This document shows, in pieces, positions 22,059-32,367 of a stretch of DNA of 64,000 nucleotides. How positions within the stretch are numbered: position 1 is the stretch's first letter; each line of letters opens with the position of its first letter. The notes under the pieces are model-generated. The model had not been told where the DNA came from and made no database searches. It saw nothing but the letters and a program-made list of their open reading frames with translations. The DNA is taken from the NCBI GenBank assembly GCA_012656075.1, contig JAAKBF010000081.1, positions 1 to 64,000 of the forward strand. The letters run 5' to 3'. The translations under genes were made by a program, and so were the position numbers. Source of the DNA: Phytophthora hibernalis. Its lineage: Eukaryota > Oomycota > Peronosporomycetes > Peronosporales > Peronosporaceae.

Positions 22059-22320
22059 GGCAATGGCGACTTGTGCGGCTGTAACGGCTAGTGGATGGGA
22101 TGCGTGCCAGCCAGCCAGCGGTACCGATAATGTGGTACGTGAGGTGGGCCACGTGATACAGTATCGGATACGACAGGAACAAGTTGAAGTGAGCGCTACG
22201 AAAAATGGTTGCTTGCGAGAAAAATTGAAGGAGAACGACATGCAGACCCGATGATTACGCTCTGACTGGGAAATCTGTTTTACATGAAGCGTGCTGTAGA
22301 GGCAATTGCCGAGCTAAAAG

Positions 22321-22608
22321 CTAGGCCGTCAGGACATGGGGTTGCGCAGTGAGCACTTTGCTGGTACTGGCTGGTCGGGCGTTATCAGCCCACTCCTGCA
22401 GTCAACCACGGAATACATCAAAGTCAGCATGTGAACGCTACAGTAGACACGCAAGGCGTACCGGAACGATCGGGCTCAGGTCCGTCTCCCAGGTGACGAC
22501 GTTGTGGACGGCGGGGATCATGTGGTCGAACACAAACACGAGTGCGCTGATGAGATGGCCCAGCACGGCGTCTCCAAGCTCCATGGACGTGTGCGGCTTG
22601 TACAGCAT
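22321..22608 (-). CDS. Small orphan protein, copy A of an inverted pair
   Basis: Two exons: 22608-22462 and 22395-22321, with a 66-nt GT-AG intron. The 73-residue product starts MLYKPHTSMELGDAVLG and has one hydrophobic stretch (LISALVFVFDHMIPAVHNVV). Copy B (23570-23866) shares about two thirds of the residues and the exact intron position and phase. Conserved frame, intron and stop position after clear divergence argue that both are real genes. I do not recognise the family; the hydrophobic stretch contains His residues, so a small membrane subunit is possible. Confidence 0.6.
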
Positions 22609-23569
22609 CGCTTCAAGGGGTGGCTGGTGCTTCTTTGTCTGTCTTGGTTTCGACGATGCAAATTGGTAAGTGAGACTTGGCGGCGACCGCCGTTCGCTGC
22701 CAACAGCCATCTTTGGATACGTCGACGCTGACACGCACGTTTGGCTGCTGGATCGCGGTGGCAACTTCTTTAGCGCAGAACGGCGGGGCTTTTGCAGGTC
22801 TTTGCCACTATATCGGATACATGTAGACCAGCGTCAACTTCAGAAAGTTTGCGTTTGTGAAAAACACGTGCCCAGTATTCGCTGACAGTAGTAACTTGTC
22901 TGCGCACATCTCGATAAAAAGTGGTAGCGGTGTTGTCTGCTTGCTCCGACAAACCAAAGTACAATGTTCGTTTACTTCGAGTATTAGTGGTTATCACGGT
23001 TGGGAAGTGCTGGCGGCAGTCAGCTTGCTCGCCCGGGCTCATGGCCTTTGGTCCGATTCCAATCGGACCGAACCAAGGTATTGATTGCAGAGTATGCATC
23101 AGACTACATGCACACCGCTGGTTGTCGCCCTGAACGGCTAACTCAAACATCGATGAAGCGCGGTAATCTGCAGTCAAAGCTCCGACGGGTCGCCAGCAGC
23201 ATCACTCGGAGTAAACCAACGTTGTGTGCTTTGGTTGGTCAGAATAAGCACCCAATGGGTATTAATACATGTATTACATTATCGATCTTTGAAGTACCGT
23301 AACATGTAACAATTTGTGAGGCATACTGGACACAAGTGTTGTTTGCAAGTGGAATTTCCGGTTAGCTGAAGTTGACGTTGGCAAAAACCTGCAAGCTCCG
23401 TAGTTCTGCACAAAAGAAGTTGCCGCCGCGATCCAGCAGCGTCGACGTATGCAAAATCGCGATTGACAGCGAGCAGGCGGTCGCCGCCAAGTCTCACTTA
23501 CCAATTTGTGTCGCCGAGACCAAGACAAACAAGAAGCAGAAGAAGTAGAAGAAGCAACCACTTGAAGCA

Positions 23570-23866
23570 ATGCTGTACAAGCCGCACACACCCATGGAGC
23601 TCGGAGATGCCGTGCTAGGCCAACTCATTGGTGCACTCGTGTTCGTGTTCTGCCACATGATCCCCGTCGCCCACAACGTCGTCAGCTGGGAGACGGACGA
23701 CATCGACCTCGGCCCCATCGTTCCGGTACGGCCAGCAGCAACGGGAACGACTCGACCATTGTACTGACGGAGTGACTGTTTTGAATGCAAATTGCAGGAA
23801 TGGGGAGGCGACGCTCGGCCGATCAACAAGCTGCTCACAGCACAGTCGTGTGCGCAGAAGGCTTAG
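23570..23866 (+). CDS. Small orphan protein, copy B of an inverted pair
   Basis: Exons 23570-23725 and 23798-23866 with a 72-nt GT-AG intron, encoding 74 residues (MLYKPHTPMELGDAVLG...). The hydrophobic stretch is LIGALVFVFCHMIPVAHNVV; the C-terminal exon begins EWGGDARPINKLLTAQ against EWADNARPASTSKVLTAQ in copy A. It is divergent from copy A, with start codons 961 bp apart and similar sequence just upstream of each start. Confidence 0.65.
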
Positions 23867-24255
23867 CGTGCACCGAGCTGCACAACTATGACATAGTAGT
23901 GAAGAAAAACTCAAGCCTCAAGCAGCTGCCAAGCGCGAGCGTGCTCGTCTACCACCTCTTTAATTTATCAATCCTCATTTCATCATGCAAATTTTAATAC
24001 ATGTACAATACTGTACGTGCAAGTTGCATGCCCACCAGCAATGCTGGTCCAGCATTACCGCAACGATCGTCTGTCAGTGTACCGGTACATGTAGCCATCT
24101 CGAAACTAAGGTATCAGATATTGTACCAATCAGAGAAAACATCTCATTTTGGCGAATCATTTTCGTCTCTCCGGTTGGTGGAGGACGCAGCAGTCTCACT
24201 TTCAGATTCGGTGGAGCATCAACAAGCTGAGAAGCGAATCAAGAACTAATACAAC

Positions 24256-24680
24256 ATGGTTGCCTCGAAGAAGTCGGTACGTTGCAGCAAAGTGCTCTTT
24301 GTTGCAATTAAGGAAAACATGCCACTTTTACTAACTATTGCAACCCGTTGCAATGCGAGCAGAAGAAGGCCGCGGAGAACATCAACTCCCGCCTGCAGCT
24401 CGTGATGCGCTCCGGAAAGGTGGCGCTGGGCTACAAGCAGACACTCAAGAACCTGCGCAGCGGCAAGGCCAAGCTCGTGATCCTGGCGTCCAACACGCCC
24501 CCGCTGCGCAAGTCGGAGGTCGAGTACTACTCGATGCTGGCCAAGACGGGCGTGCACCACTTCACGGGCACCAACAACGACCTGGGCACGGCTTGTGGCA
24601 AGTACTTCCGCGTCTCGTGCATGTGCATTTTGGACGCTGGCGACAGCGACATCCTGCGCTCCATGGGCTCGGACAACTAG
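24256..24680 (+). CDS. RPL30: 60S ribosomal protein L30 (eL30)
   Basis: Exon 1 is only seven codons (MVASKKS, 24256-24276), followed by an intron to 24362 and exon 2 to the stop at 24680. Product 110-111 residues with the family blocks INSRLQLVMRSGKVALGYKQ, GKAKLVILASNTPPLRKSE and YYSMLAKTGVHHFTGTNNDL. Length and sequence are those of eukaryotic eL30. A few codons after the ATG as a separate exon is common in ribosomal protein genes. The acceptor could also be three bases earlier, adding one Gln. Confidence 0.95.
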
Positions 24681-24888
24681 GCGTCGGCTTTCTTCCTTTG
24701 TGTTACGAGGACTACGGAGGTCCGAGTAATACGAATTGACAGCTTTTGAGGCTCCAATGTGAGTTTTTGCTTTGTGTGTGTTTGTACAGATTTGAGCTTG
24801 AAAGCATGGCCATTTTTGGCGCATTTCCCAACAACAGAGAAGATGAAACGTCGAATTCCAAGCAAGGTTGATATTGTGAGTCTGCACA

Positions 24889-27395
24889 ATGGTTCACTGC
24901 AACAGCTCCGCAGTGACAACCGCTCGGCTGGAGTCTGGCACGACGCAAAATGAAGCGACGGTTGCTCCGGGAATTTTTACTGCCAAAACACTGCAGGAAG
25001 CGCTGACTGCGTCATTGCTGAATGGACGACGACAAGAAATCAACACTAAAGACGAGGAATGTGACGAGATCGTAAGTCCGTACGGCAGACTACCACGTCA
25101 GGTTCGAAAGACTCGCTACAGACATCGACCGAATGACTTGGTCCTGCTTCAAAATGGAATTCAGTTCAAACAAGACGTTGCTTTTAGACGGAAAAGGTGT
25201 CGGAAGCTCGACCCGATGCCAGCTCGCTCGCAGGATCAATTGAAGCTGATTCCGGTTGCATCACTTCATGGCAACCAAGTGACCGGTGGAGAGGTTGGCC
25301 GTGCAGCCCCTGACAAACAGCGTCTCGCTCAACTTCGTTCGGGTTTGCAGCAGACAAATTCCAAGCAACTGCGCGACGCTGACAGATTGAAAAGCGAAAT
25401 TCAATGGATTCATGGACATTTCCCCGTTCTGAAGCTCGCCAATTCTAATTGTTCACGCACGCTACGCCAGCAGCTCTTCAGAAATGCAGTTGTGCACTGC
25501 TCGATTAACTTTATGTTACGCAAAGCGTTGAAGTTTTGGTATCAGAAACTACTCGATGCCCAGCGCAAGGAACGACTGCAGTTGAGTGCATCACGGCAGC
25601 TTATTGCGATGTTTGAAAAGGTTTCTTTCGCTCGTGCTGCTGGCAAGTTCAATTGCTGGCGAGAGTGGGTTTTCGAGTGTCAAGCACAGGAAAATGTGGC
25701 TGCCGCTATCACACTACAACACTTTGCCAGATCTATTCACCGTTGTTGTGATGGAAAAGAAGCCGCTCGACAACAAGTGGCGCTGGTGCAAGCTCTTCAA
25801 GCGCTATCTACATGTAGAAATGCCAGGACGATTCAAAGAGCATATCGCCGCCATCGCCTGAGAGTGCAACGGCATCGATGCGAAGCTGCTGCGAGGAAAA
25901 TTCAACGCGTCGAAATGCGTCGCACAGCACACGACGGGTTTATTAGGCGACAAAACGCTGCAAAGCTGCTGCAGCAAACGTATCGAGCACATACAAAGCA
26001 ACGATCTCGCCGGCGCGCAAAGTCTATCGCTCAGCTGTTTGATCGAAGTCGAGAGAGCCAGGCGACGCGAATTCAAACCACTTGGCTGGCCTACAAGTCG
26101 TGGCGTGACTGGGAATTACCTCTTGAGGTGGTGGGAGGCTTAGTTGACCAAATCGAGTTCTTCGATGCTGTCCTATCGATCCAGCGTCATCTACGTGGGT
26201 TTCAATGTCGTTTTCGTATGAGGAAGAAGAACAAGAGTGCTGTACGCATTCAACGCTATTGGCGGGGTAGTAAACGTCGAGTAGCTGCAAGAGCAGAGCG
26301 ACGAATGATGTTTTTGCGTCGTGACATGGCAGCATCCTGCTTACAACGAGCATTCATACGCACAAGAGAGGAACGCAAGATCCGAAGGATTGTCCGTCAA
26401 TCGGCACGCCCAATGTACTTGCGTGCCCGTCATCTCGGAGAAAGTTTTCGCCAGCGATTTCGAGTACCGATTGCCAAGAGCGCGATCGCTATGATTCAGA
26501 CAACATGGAGGCGGCACATTTTGTACGAGAAGGAGAAGCAACGCAAACTTGTAGCAACTACGACAATCCAGAGCTTTCTAAGACGCGGAGCAATTTTATC
26601 AAAGTGGCGCAGCTTCGTGGTTGGTGCTCCTTGGTATCATCGGGACGCTGCAGCTCGAACCATTCAACGTCGGGTACGACATCTTCGCCACGGCAACACC
26701 AATTCCAAACATCGTCGAGTTCCTGCTGTGTATGTTGTGGAGCAGATATCGGCTGCTATTCGTATTCAGCGATGGCACCGTCACTATCGAGGCGATTCCT
26801 GGCATTTCGTTGTTGCTCGTTTGCTAACTAAGGAGCTTCCCAGATGTATTGAAGCTGTCAATCGAATTGCACATTGCTGGAGAGCTCATTCTGCCAGAAA
26901 ACAGGAGAAAACACGTCATTCTAGTTTCATAGCTAGACTCATCGAGCAGCAACGTCGATCTGAAGGTGAAAATCGAGCTGCGCGCCTCGTTCAGCGCATG
27001 TTCAAGCGAATGATCGACCGGCGCGATGGCAAATTAATGCTCCACAGATACAAAATCGTAATGCGCGAGGACATTAAACGAAGACAACAACGCGTTATCG
27101 TGCACAAGTTCCTGGAGGAGAAATCGGAGCAACGCAAGAAGCAAAACACTACCATTGCAACTCGACGAGTATCTGCGAAAAGCTCGGTTGATTCACCTCA
27201 GACGCTCGTTTTACACAGCGACACCACGGAGGCCAGCGCTTTTCACTTGATGAAAGTGTGTACTCGTCCAATACCAATGACAGTGAATGGCAACCTCAAT
27301 CTGCTGATTCAGCTTCACCTGTGCAGTATTGGAGTGAGGAATACCAGCAAGCATACCTCTACGATCCAGTGACCGGCGTCTCAACGTGGCTTTGA
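24889..27395 (+). CDS. IQ-motif protein ending in a WW-like segment
   Basis: About 835 residues. From about residue 265 on it is a string of IQ-type calmodulin-binding helices: TIQRAYRRHRLR, LLQQTYRAHTKQR, IQTTWLAYKSW, IQRHLRGFQCRFR, IQRYWRGSKRR, IQTTWRRHILYEK, IQSFLRRGAILSKW, IQRWHRHYRG. Such proteins bind calmodulin or centrins, often at centrosomes or flagella. A break at TTTT (27240-27243) shifts the frame; the shifted frame ends with YWSEEYQQAYLYDPVTGVST and W, the second half of a WW domain, then stop at 27393-27395. The unshifted frame ends earlier at 27372 with no resemblance, so the shifted end is more likely real. Start ATG 24889 is the first in frame. Confidence 0.75.
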
Positions 27396-27530
27396 AAGAA
27401 ATGCAACGCGATGTACTTAACGCAAGTTAGGAATGGACCAGTCAGTTCCAACTGAAGAAAGTAAAAAGACTACTCCGACCGTGCTGCTGCATGGCCTGCT
27501 GGACCTCGGCCCAAATTGGCGAGTTCGTCG

Positions 27531-28090
27531 TCACTGGCCGAGGTCTTGGGCGATCATTTTGCAGTTTTTGGCACTCGTCACGACACCCACGAACTCTCCA
27601 GAAGAGAGACCAAACACTGGTCCTCCCGACCTCATCGAGGGCTTCTGCGTCTTGTTGTAGTCGTGGTAAGCTCCGATTGTGATCCAATCATCGGGGATGA
27701 AAGTGTTGGCGACGCTGTCGGTCGTCACAATTATACATGGTGACTCATCGGATGCGTACAGCCCGTAATCTATCAAGGCCACTGAGTCAGCACATTGCAA
27801 AGTCTCACTAGGCTGCAATTAGGGGGCGTCGACAACCCCTTGCAGCTTCAACAGCGACAGATCAAAGTCTTGAACATGTCCAGGTGTGTACTAAGGATTA
27901 CACATCCCTTGTCGCTGTAGGTGACTCGACACTCTCCGAGCTCTTGAGCAGTTAGGAAGTAGCCGTCCGAAGGGATGAGGAACCCCGTACTCTCACTGGC
28001 GAAGTTGACTTTCACCAGACAAGGAGTCACAATTCCCGAATGTGCCGCACTTGGGCGTCGCGAGCAGCAAAAGAGATCATGTGAGCTCAC
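27531..28090 (-). pseudogene. Deg/trypsin-like protease homolog without catalytic His, copy A
   Basis: Reads GFLIPSDGYFLTAQELG, HVQDFDLSLLKL and RSGGPVFGLSSGEFVGVVT, which line up with the three blocks of HtrA/Deg proteases (GYILTNAHVV, DLALLK, NSGGP). The catalytic His position is Glu. Asp and the SGGP serine remain. A frame change near 27885 lies in an ACACA repeat, and an in-frame TAA follows DAP at about 27820. It is head-to-head with copy B. Expression as a non-catalytic protein is possible, but the stop makes a pseudogene more likely. Confidence 0.5.
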
Positions 28091-28125
28091 GTATTTGCTG
28101 GTAGAGCTGCTTCACCAGCAAAAGG

Positions 28126-28785
28126 ATGCTTCTGAAGCCGACAAGCAACTCGATCCTGGAAACGTTGGATAGATCGACATCTTCCCAAGCCGTTGGGGTC
28201 GTTTCGTTCTCATCTTCCATCGTCGGCAGCAAATTGAAAAGTGAGCACGATGAAAGGAACAGACTTGGGTTTGACGAAAGAAGACCCCAGTTGGCATTGA
28301 AACGCAGATTGAGACGACGGGGAGCACTGGGAACAATACTGCGGTTGTCATTTCGCCGGACGGCTTCATCCTCACGCCTTACCGTGTTCGTCAGAGTTTA
28401 CCTTGGGCTACGGTGGATGGGCACTTGGTAACGAATTCTGGTCAAGACAAGGTTGCGATTGGGCACATCCAGGATTTTGTCCAGGAAGGTCTTTCCCTGT
28501 TGAAGGTGAAGCGAGACTTTAGTACTCACTTGCAGGCAGTCGAGGAACTGAGCAGCAGTGAGTCCGTCACGTTGGTTGGTGTGGGGTTGATGGCCTACGG
28601 TGGGCAAACGTTGCTGGACGTGTTGACATACTGCAAAAGACGGTGAAAGCTGAGGAAAATGTCCGCCATTCGAAGGAAATTGATCAACTTCTGACTGGTG
28701 CGCTAGTGCTTCCGACAGGTTTGTGGAGGGCGGCAGTGCTGGTCTCTTTGTGGGGGTCGTCACGAGCGTCAAGAGAGGAGCGTAG
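28126..28785 (+). pseudogene. Deg/trypsin-like protease homolog without triad, copy B
   Basis: Frame pieces give NNTAVVISPDGFILTPYRVR, HIQDFVQEGLSLLKV and EGGSAGLFVGVVTSVKRGA, aligning block by block with copy A. Here the His position is Arg, the Asp block has lost its Asp and the Ser block reads EGGSAG, so all three catalytic residues are absent. Frame changes are needed near 28400 and 28690. The start is uncertain; ATG 28126 is the nearest upstream. Copies A and B are divergent, sharing a short intergenic region. Confidence 0.45.
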
Positions 28786-29817
28786 GCTCAGCAAGGCCTG
28801 GTCAGCTTTTGCCCGTTGACCGCAAGCTCCGAGATGTGGCGATCGATTAGGCAAGCGATGCAGCGCTTCCGCGACGTGAAGTCGGGGTGAGTCTAGTATA
28901 TGTACTACTGGTACTGGACGAGAGGCTCAAGTTGACGTCGTTTTTCCAGCACGGAATGGATCCGAAATGTTTTGTATGAGCCTGACGCATAAAGAGATCT
29001 AGGAAAAAGTAATAGAATGTGCGTATTGCAAAGGAACACTACGTGTTACGTTGTTCAAGCTGCTTATTAATTCAGTACATGTAACGTGATCGTAGCTCTG
29101 AGTGCAGCGGGGCCGCCTCCGTCTTCCTATCAAGTTGCAGCAGGTTGATAGGAAGACGGCAACCACTCAACGCCCTTTAGGCGTTTCTGCTTGATTTGCC
29201 TTCAGTTTTGGGGTCCACACAAGCTGAACCCCGAACCGCGCGAATGTGATGAGGCAGTCGTCGACTGGCCAGCTCAAGGTAAGCTGCCACCACGTGCCAA
29301 AATGGACAGTTGTTGGCACATCATACACTGGTTGGTGGGGGCTGTGGCTTTTTCTGCTTGGTGCGCTATGCGTCGACGACGTCACCGCTCGAGATTGAAG
29401 TAGACATAGATGCTTCAACTAGTCAGCACAAATGCTGCTTGGTGCGCGAAACGCAATGGGAATAGGACGCCAAGGAATTTGCATGTGGTCACCAAGCGCG
29501 AAGCCGTCGTCCTTGATTACATGTATGAACCCGTCAGTATTCGCGAATGAGGGCGGACAGCGCAACCTGGAGCTGTCGATGTCGAGGGGCGATTCGCAAA
29601 CGGCTTTTCGCCTGCAACTTGAACGTGCGTTAAACCAGCGAGAAATGCAAGCACCTGTTGCGTCCGGATCGGCAGCACCAGGAGCGCAAGGGAGAACTGC
29701 AATTCGCACTGCAACAAGAAGGAAGTGGTGCAAAATGGCGTTGTGCTTTAGCGAATAAATACGTCAAACTACTTCGTGTACATGCAAAAAGCGACGGATA
29801 AATAACCTGCAACTGTC
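28786..29817. other. Intergenic, about 1 kb, with one strong hairpin
   Basis: No open frame here resembles a known protein. The only structure I see is the inverted repeat at 29119-29159. Confidence 0.5.
29119..29159. repeat. Perfect 15-bp inverted repeat (hairpin)
   Basis: CCGTCTTCCTATCAA (29119-29133) is followed after 11 nt by its exact reverse complement TTGATAGGAAGACGG (29145-29159). No flanking target duplication is obvious. Confidence 0.8.
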
Positions 29818-30498
29818 TTACTTCTTTATCTTGCCGCCGTGGCTCCAGCAGTAGCCGCCCGACTTGGGGCCTTTGTTGCAGCCGTCGAGTTTGCACAGGC
29901 GCTTGCCTCCGTGGCTCCAGCAGACGCCATTTTTGCGCGACGCATTGAGGCAGCCCTCCACAGTGCAGCGCTTGCCTCCGCCGTGGCTGATGCACAGTCC
30001 GAGGCTCACTGCGTGTTTCGCGCAACTCTCTTCGGAGCAGCGCAACCCGCCGCCGTGTGCGATGCAAAAGCCGCCAGCTTTTGCGCGTTTGTTGCACTCG
30101 GCCATGCCGCAAAGTTTTGCAGTGCTGGTGCGTTTGGTCTTGACTTCTGTCATTTTGCACGTCAGCTGCTGCTCGGCCAATTGGCTCACCGCAGCGTCGG
30201 CCAGGAGACTGTTGAGTTCTTGGCGGGGCGAAGTGTTTTGCAGCTGCTTGTACAGGTCCATGCAATGCTTTTGCACGGGGCTGAGACTCTCGTCGCGGTT
30301 GATGAGGACGCCGATGGACGGCAGGCGCGCGAGGTTTTTCTCCTTGAGCGGAGACACTTGGGCACTGAGCACGTCACTCATGCCTACGGGGCGTGGCGAG
30401 TTGTTCATGGCGAAGAGACTGGGCAGTCGCACGAGACTGGTTTTGGCGGGGTTCGGCTGCTGCCACAGGTCGTCCATTGGCGCGAGGATGGTTTCCAT
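29818..30498 (-). CDS. WRKY19-like zinc-finger protein
   Basis: 226 residues from ATG 30498 (METILAPMDDLWQQP). The second half is four tandem repeats of about 24 residues: CGMAECNKRAKAGGFCIAHG, CSEESCAKHAVSLGLCISHG, CTVEGCLNASRKNGVCWSHG and CKLDGCNKGPKSGGYCWSHG. Each has the C-x4-C-x(9-10)-C-x2-H pattern followed by Gly/Lys, expected to bind one zinc. Proteins annotated as WRKY transcription factor 19-like in oomycetes carry this repeat without a WRKY domain; nuclear and DNA-binding roles are presumed. The N-terminal half is Ser/Leu-rich and not conserved to my eye. Frame is uninterrupted. Confidence 0.8.
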   Translation of the reverse strand: METILAPMDDLWQQPNPAKTSLVRLPSLFAMNNSPRPVGMSDVLSAQVSPLKEKNLARLPSIGVLINRDESLSPVQKHCMDLYKQLQNTSPRQELNSLLADAAVSQLAEQQLTCKMTEVKTKRTSTAKLCGMAECNKRAKAGGFCIAHGGGLRCSEESCAKHAVSLGLCISHGGGKRCTVEGCLNASRKNGVCWSHGGKRLCKLDGCNKGPKSGGYCWSHGGKIKK

Positions 30499-32367
30499 TG
30501 TTTTGCGCTTGGTGCGAATTTGCAAATGGCGAAGTGAGGCGTTGCACGTCTTCGGACGCAGATTTTGAAGTGCGGCTCAGCACCAGCAGACCTCGCCGAC
30601 TGTCGCGCTGTGGTGCAGAGACGCGGCGCGTTGATCACCGCGCCCGGTCTCTTTTGTAAGTTCAACCTTGCGGCGCCACCAAGCGGAAAAGGAACCGCCG
30701 ACACGATTCGCAAAACACGGTGGGGTGGCTAAAAGCCGGCGCAATTTGCTGAGCACGGCTGGGTTGCACTGCAACTTGCAGTGGCCATGCGGAGTGCCAT
30801 GAGCCAACGCAAGCTCTATTTACATGTGCAGTAGGTTTGCTTTGCTGCACCAAGGTGTCGTTGGTGGCTACTCGAGGCGGACCGCATCGCACCTGTTTCT
30901 GTTAAAATGTGGTCCGCACGGCGGAATTTGCCGGAATTTGTGGTGGTCCCGACTCGCGTCTCTATTTGCGGCGACTTCTTTTTCAGCGTTGAAGTTGCAG
31001 TGTTCGTTGCGAATGCAATGGTAGGACAGAGATATGTGCACACAAGTCGCGACCAGCGCTGCTACATGCTAAAACGGTCTGCAAAGTTTGTTGCTTTCAA
31101 GCCCAAAATACAACGTTGAAGCGCGACTACAGGTGTCCTCGACGACGGTGTCATCCGTCGTACCCGTCAACACCAGCGTAACACAGCCGTCGATAATGAA
31201 GCCCGGGCGAGTCTCTGCGACCAACTTCGAAGTTCAACGTGCTAATGTCATGGCTTCTGGCTTCCTGAAATGTGCCAACATAGCGATCGCTGGACATGAA
31301 TGTTCCGGCGCAAGCACTGCGACTCGATTGCTCCGAGCAATTTGCGGCTCGAGCCCGAAAGCTTCTCACCGTTCTGATACAAATGAGGCTACGTTGTCTT
31401 TGCTTCGTCCAAACGCAAGGACTTCAAGGTCGCGGCCTAAAATTACCGCCGATGTGTTTACCGAGCCATGAATTAGCAAAATTTGGTCAAACTTAGCGAA
31501 ACCAGAGACGGTTGTCTCCGCTTGAAGTGCCTGATGGAAAGGCGCCATGTGCGCGCGAACGCCTTCCGCCTTGCAGGCTGATAACGGCCGCTTTCTGCAT
31601 GCCAACGCGCTTTCTCGCACGGGATTTCCGAAGGTGGCGAGAATTGCTGCTTGCACTTCTGCTTGGCGAGCTGTGACGCGGCCGACGCGACAGTCGCCGA
31701 ACGCGGGCATCTGGTTTCCTTTGTTCAACGAGCGCGTCGTGCGCTCGTGGCCACTCGATTCGGTCATCCAAGCAGCATTCGTCAAAAATTGCCCGCAGAC
31801 TTGCCCGATGGGGAGCTCAACTGCAATTGACCGCAATCAGCACGACGAGGGGGCTTGCAGCTTGAGCCATTGATCGCAGCCATAGCAGCAGAGCTCACCT
31901 CAATCGATGCACAGCTCACATACACCATGCCCTTGCGTTTCATTAAAGCAAAAGTTCGGGTGTACCTAGGCAAAGGTTGCTGTTGCAGTGGTTGCGCTGA
32001 CAGTAGACCTTCCGGCGCGATTGTCGACGCCTCGCTTGATGGTGCTAACGTTAGTTTCGCTTGATGGCGCTAGACTTGCTTCTCCGTTGGAACACTGGGG
32101 CGTGTCTGGTCGTAGCGGAAGCAGCGCTGCTGCCCAACGTCCGCGTCGAAGCCAACAGTGAAACTATAGCCGATAGCGCCGTCAGCGTCCGTGTGGTCTA
32201 GAGTCTACAACTATAAGCTACTCGCACTTTACTACCAGTCACTGAAGGACATGCAATGCTGCATACTTTTATGCAATGCATCCAGAGCACGGAATTTCCA
32301 CCAAATCCAATTCGTACTTAAACAGAAACGTATCTTTTCAAGATCACCAGTCGCCATTTTGACAAGC
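30499..32367. other. Long intergenic region without a supported gene
   Basis: About 1.9 kb. The longest open frame (31366-31836, minus, 156 residues) is matched by overlapping frames on the plus strand and shows no motif. I see no repeat or transposon signature. Confidence 0.4.

Larger units (their letters stand above)
22321..23866. repeat. Inverted duplication carrying the orphan gene pair
   Basis: Left arm about 22321-22700 and right arm about 23460-23866 are the same sequence in opposite directions, at coding and upstream level. For example CAAATTGGTAAGTGAGAC at about 22658-22677 reappears inverted just before 23510. About 750 bp of less similar spacer lies between. Arms have diverged, so this is not a recent assembly fold-back. 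Confidence 0.65.

Noticed and set aside
21123..22091. Long open frame on the plus strand opposite the methylene-THF dehydrogenase gene
   Set aside because: It is a mirror of a highly conserved minus-strand enzyme; its composition (Val/His/Arg-rich) follows from the codon use of the real gene.
31366..31836. 156-residue frame on the minus strand
   Set aside because: No motif, no conserved block, and overlapping frames of similar length on the plus strand; not enough to call a gene.
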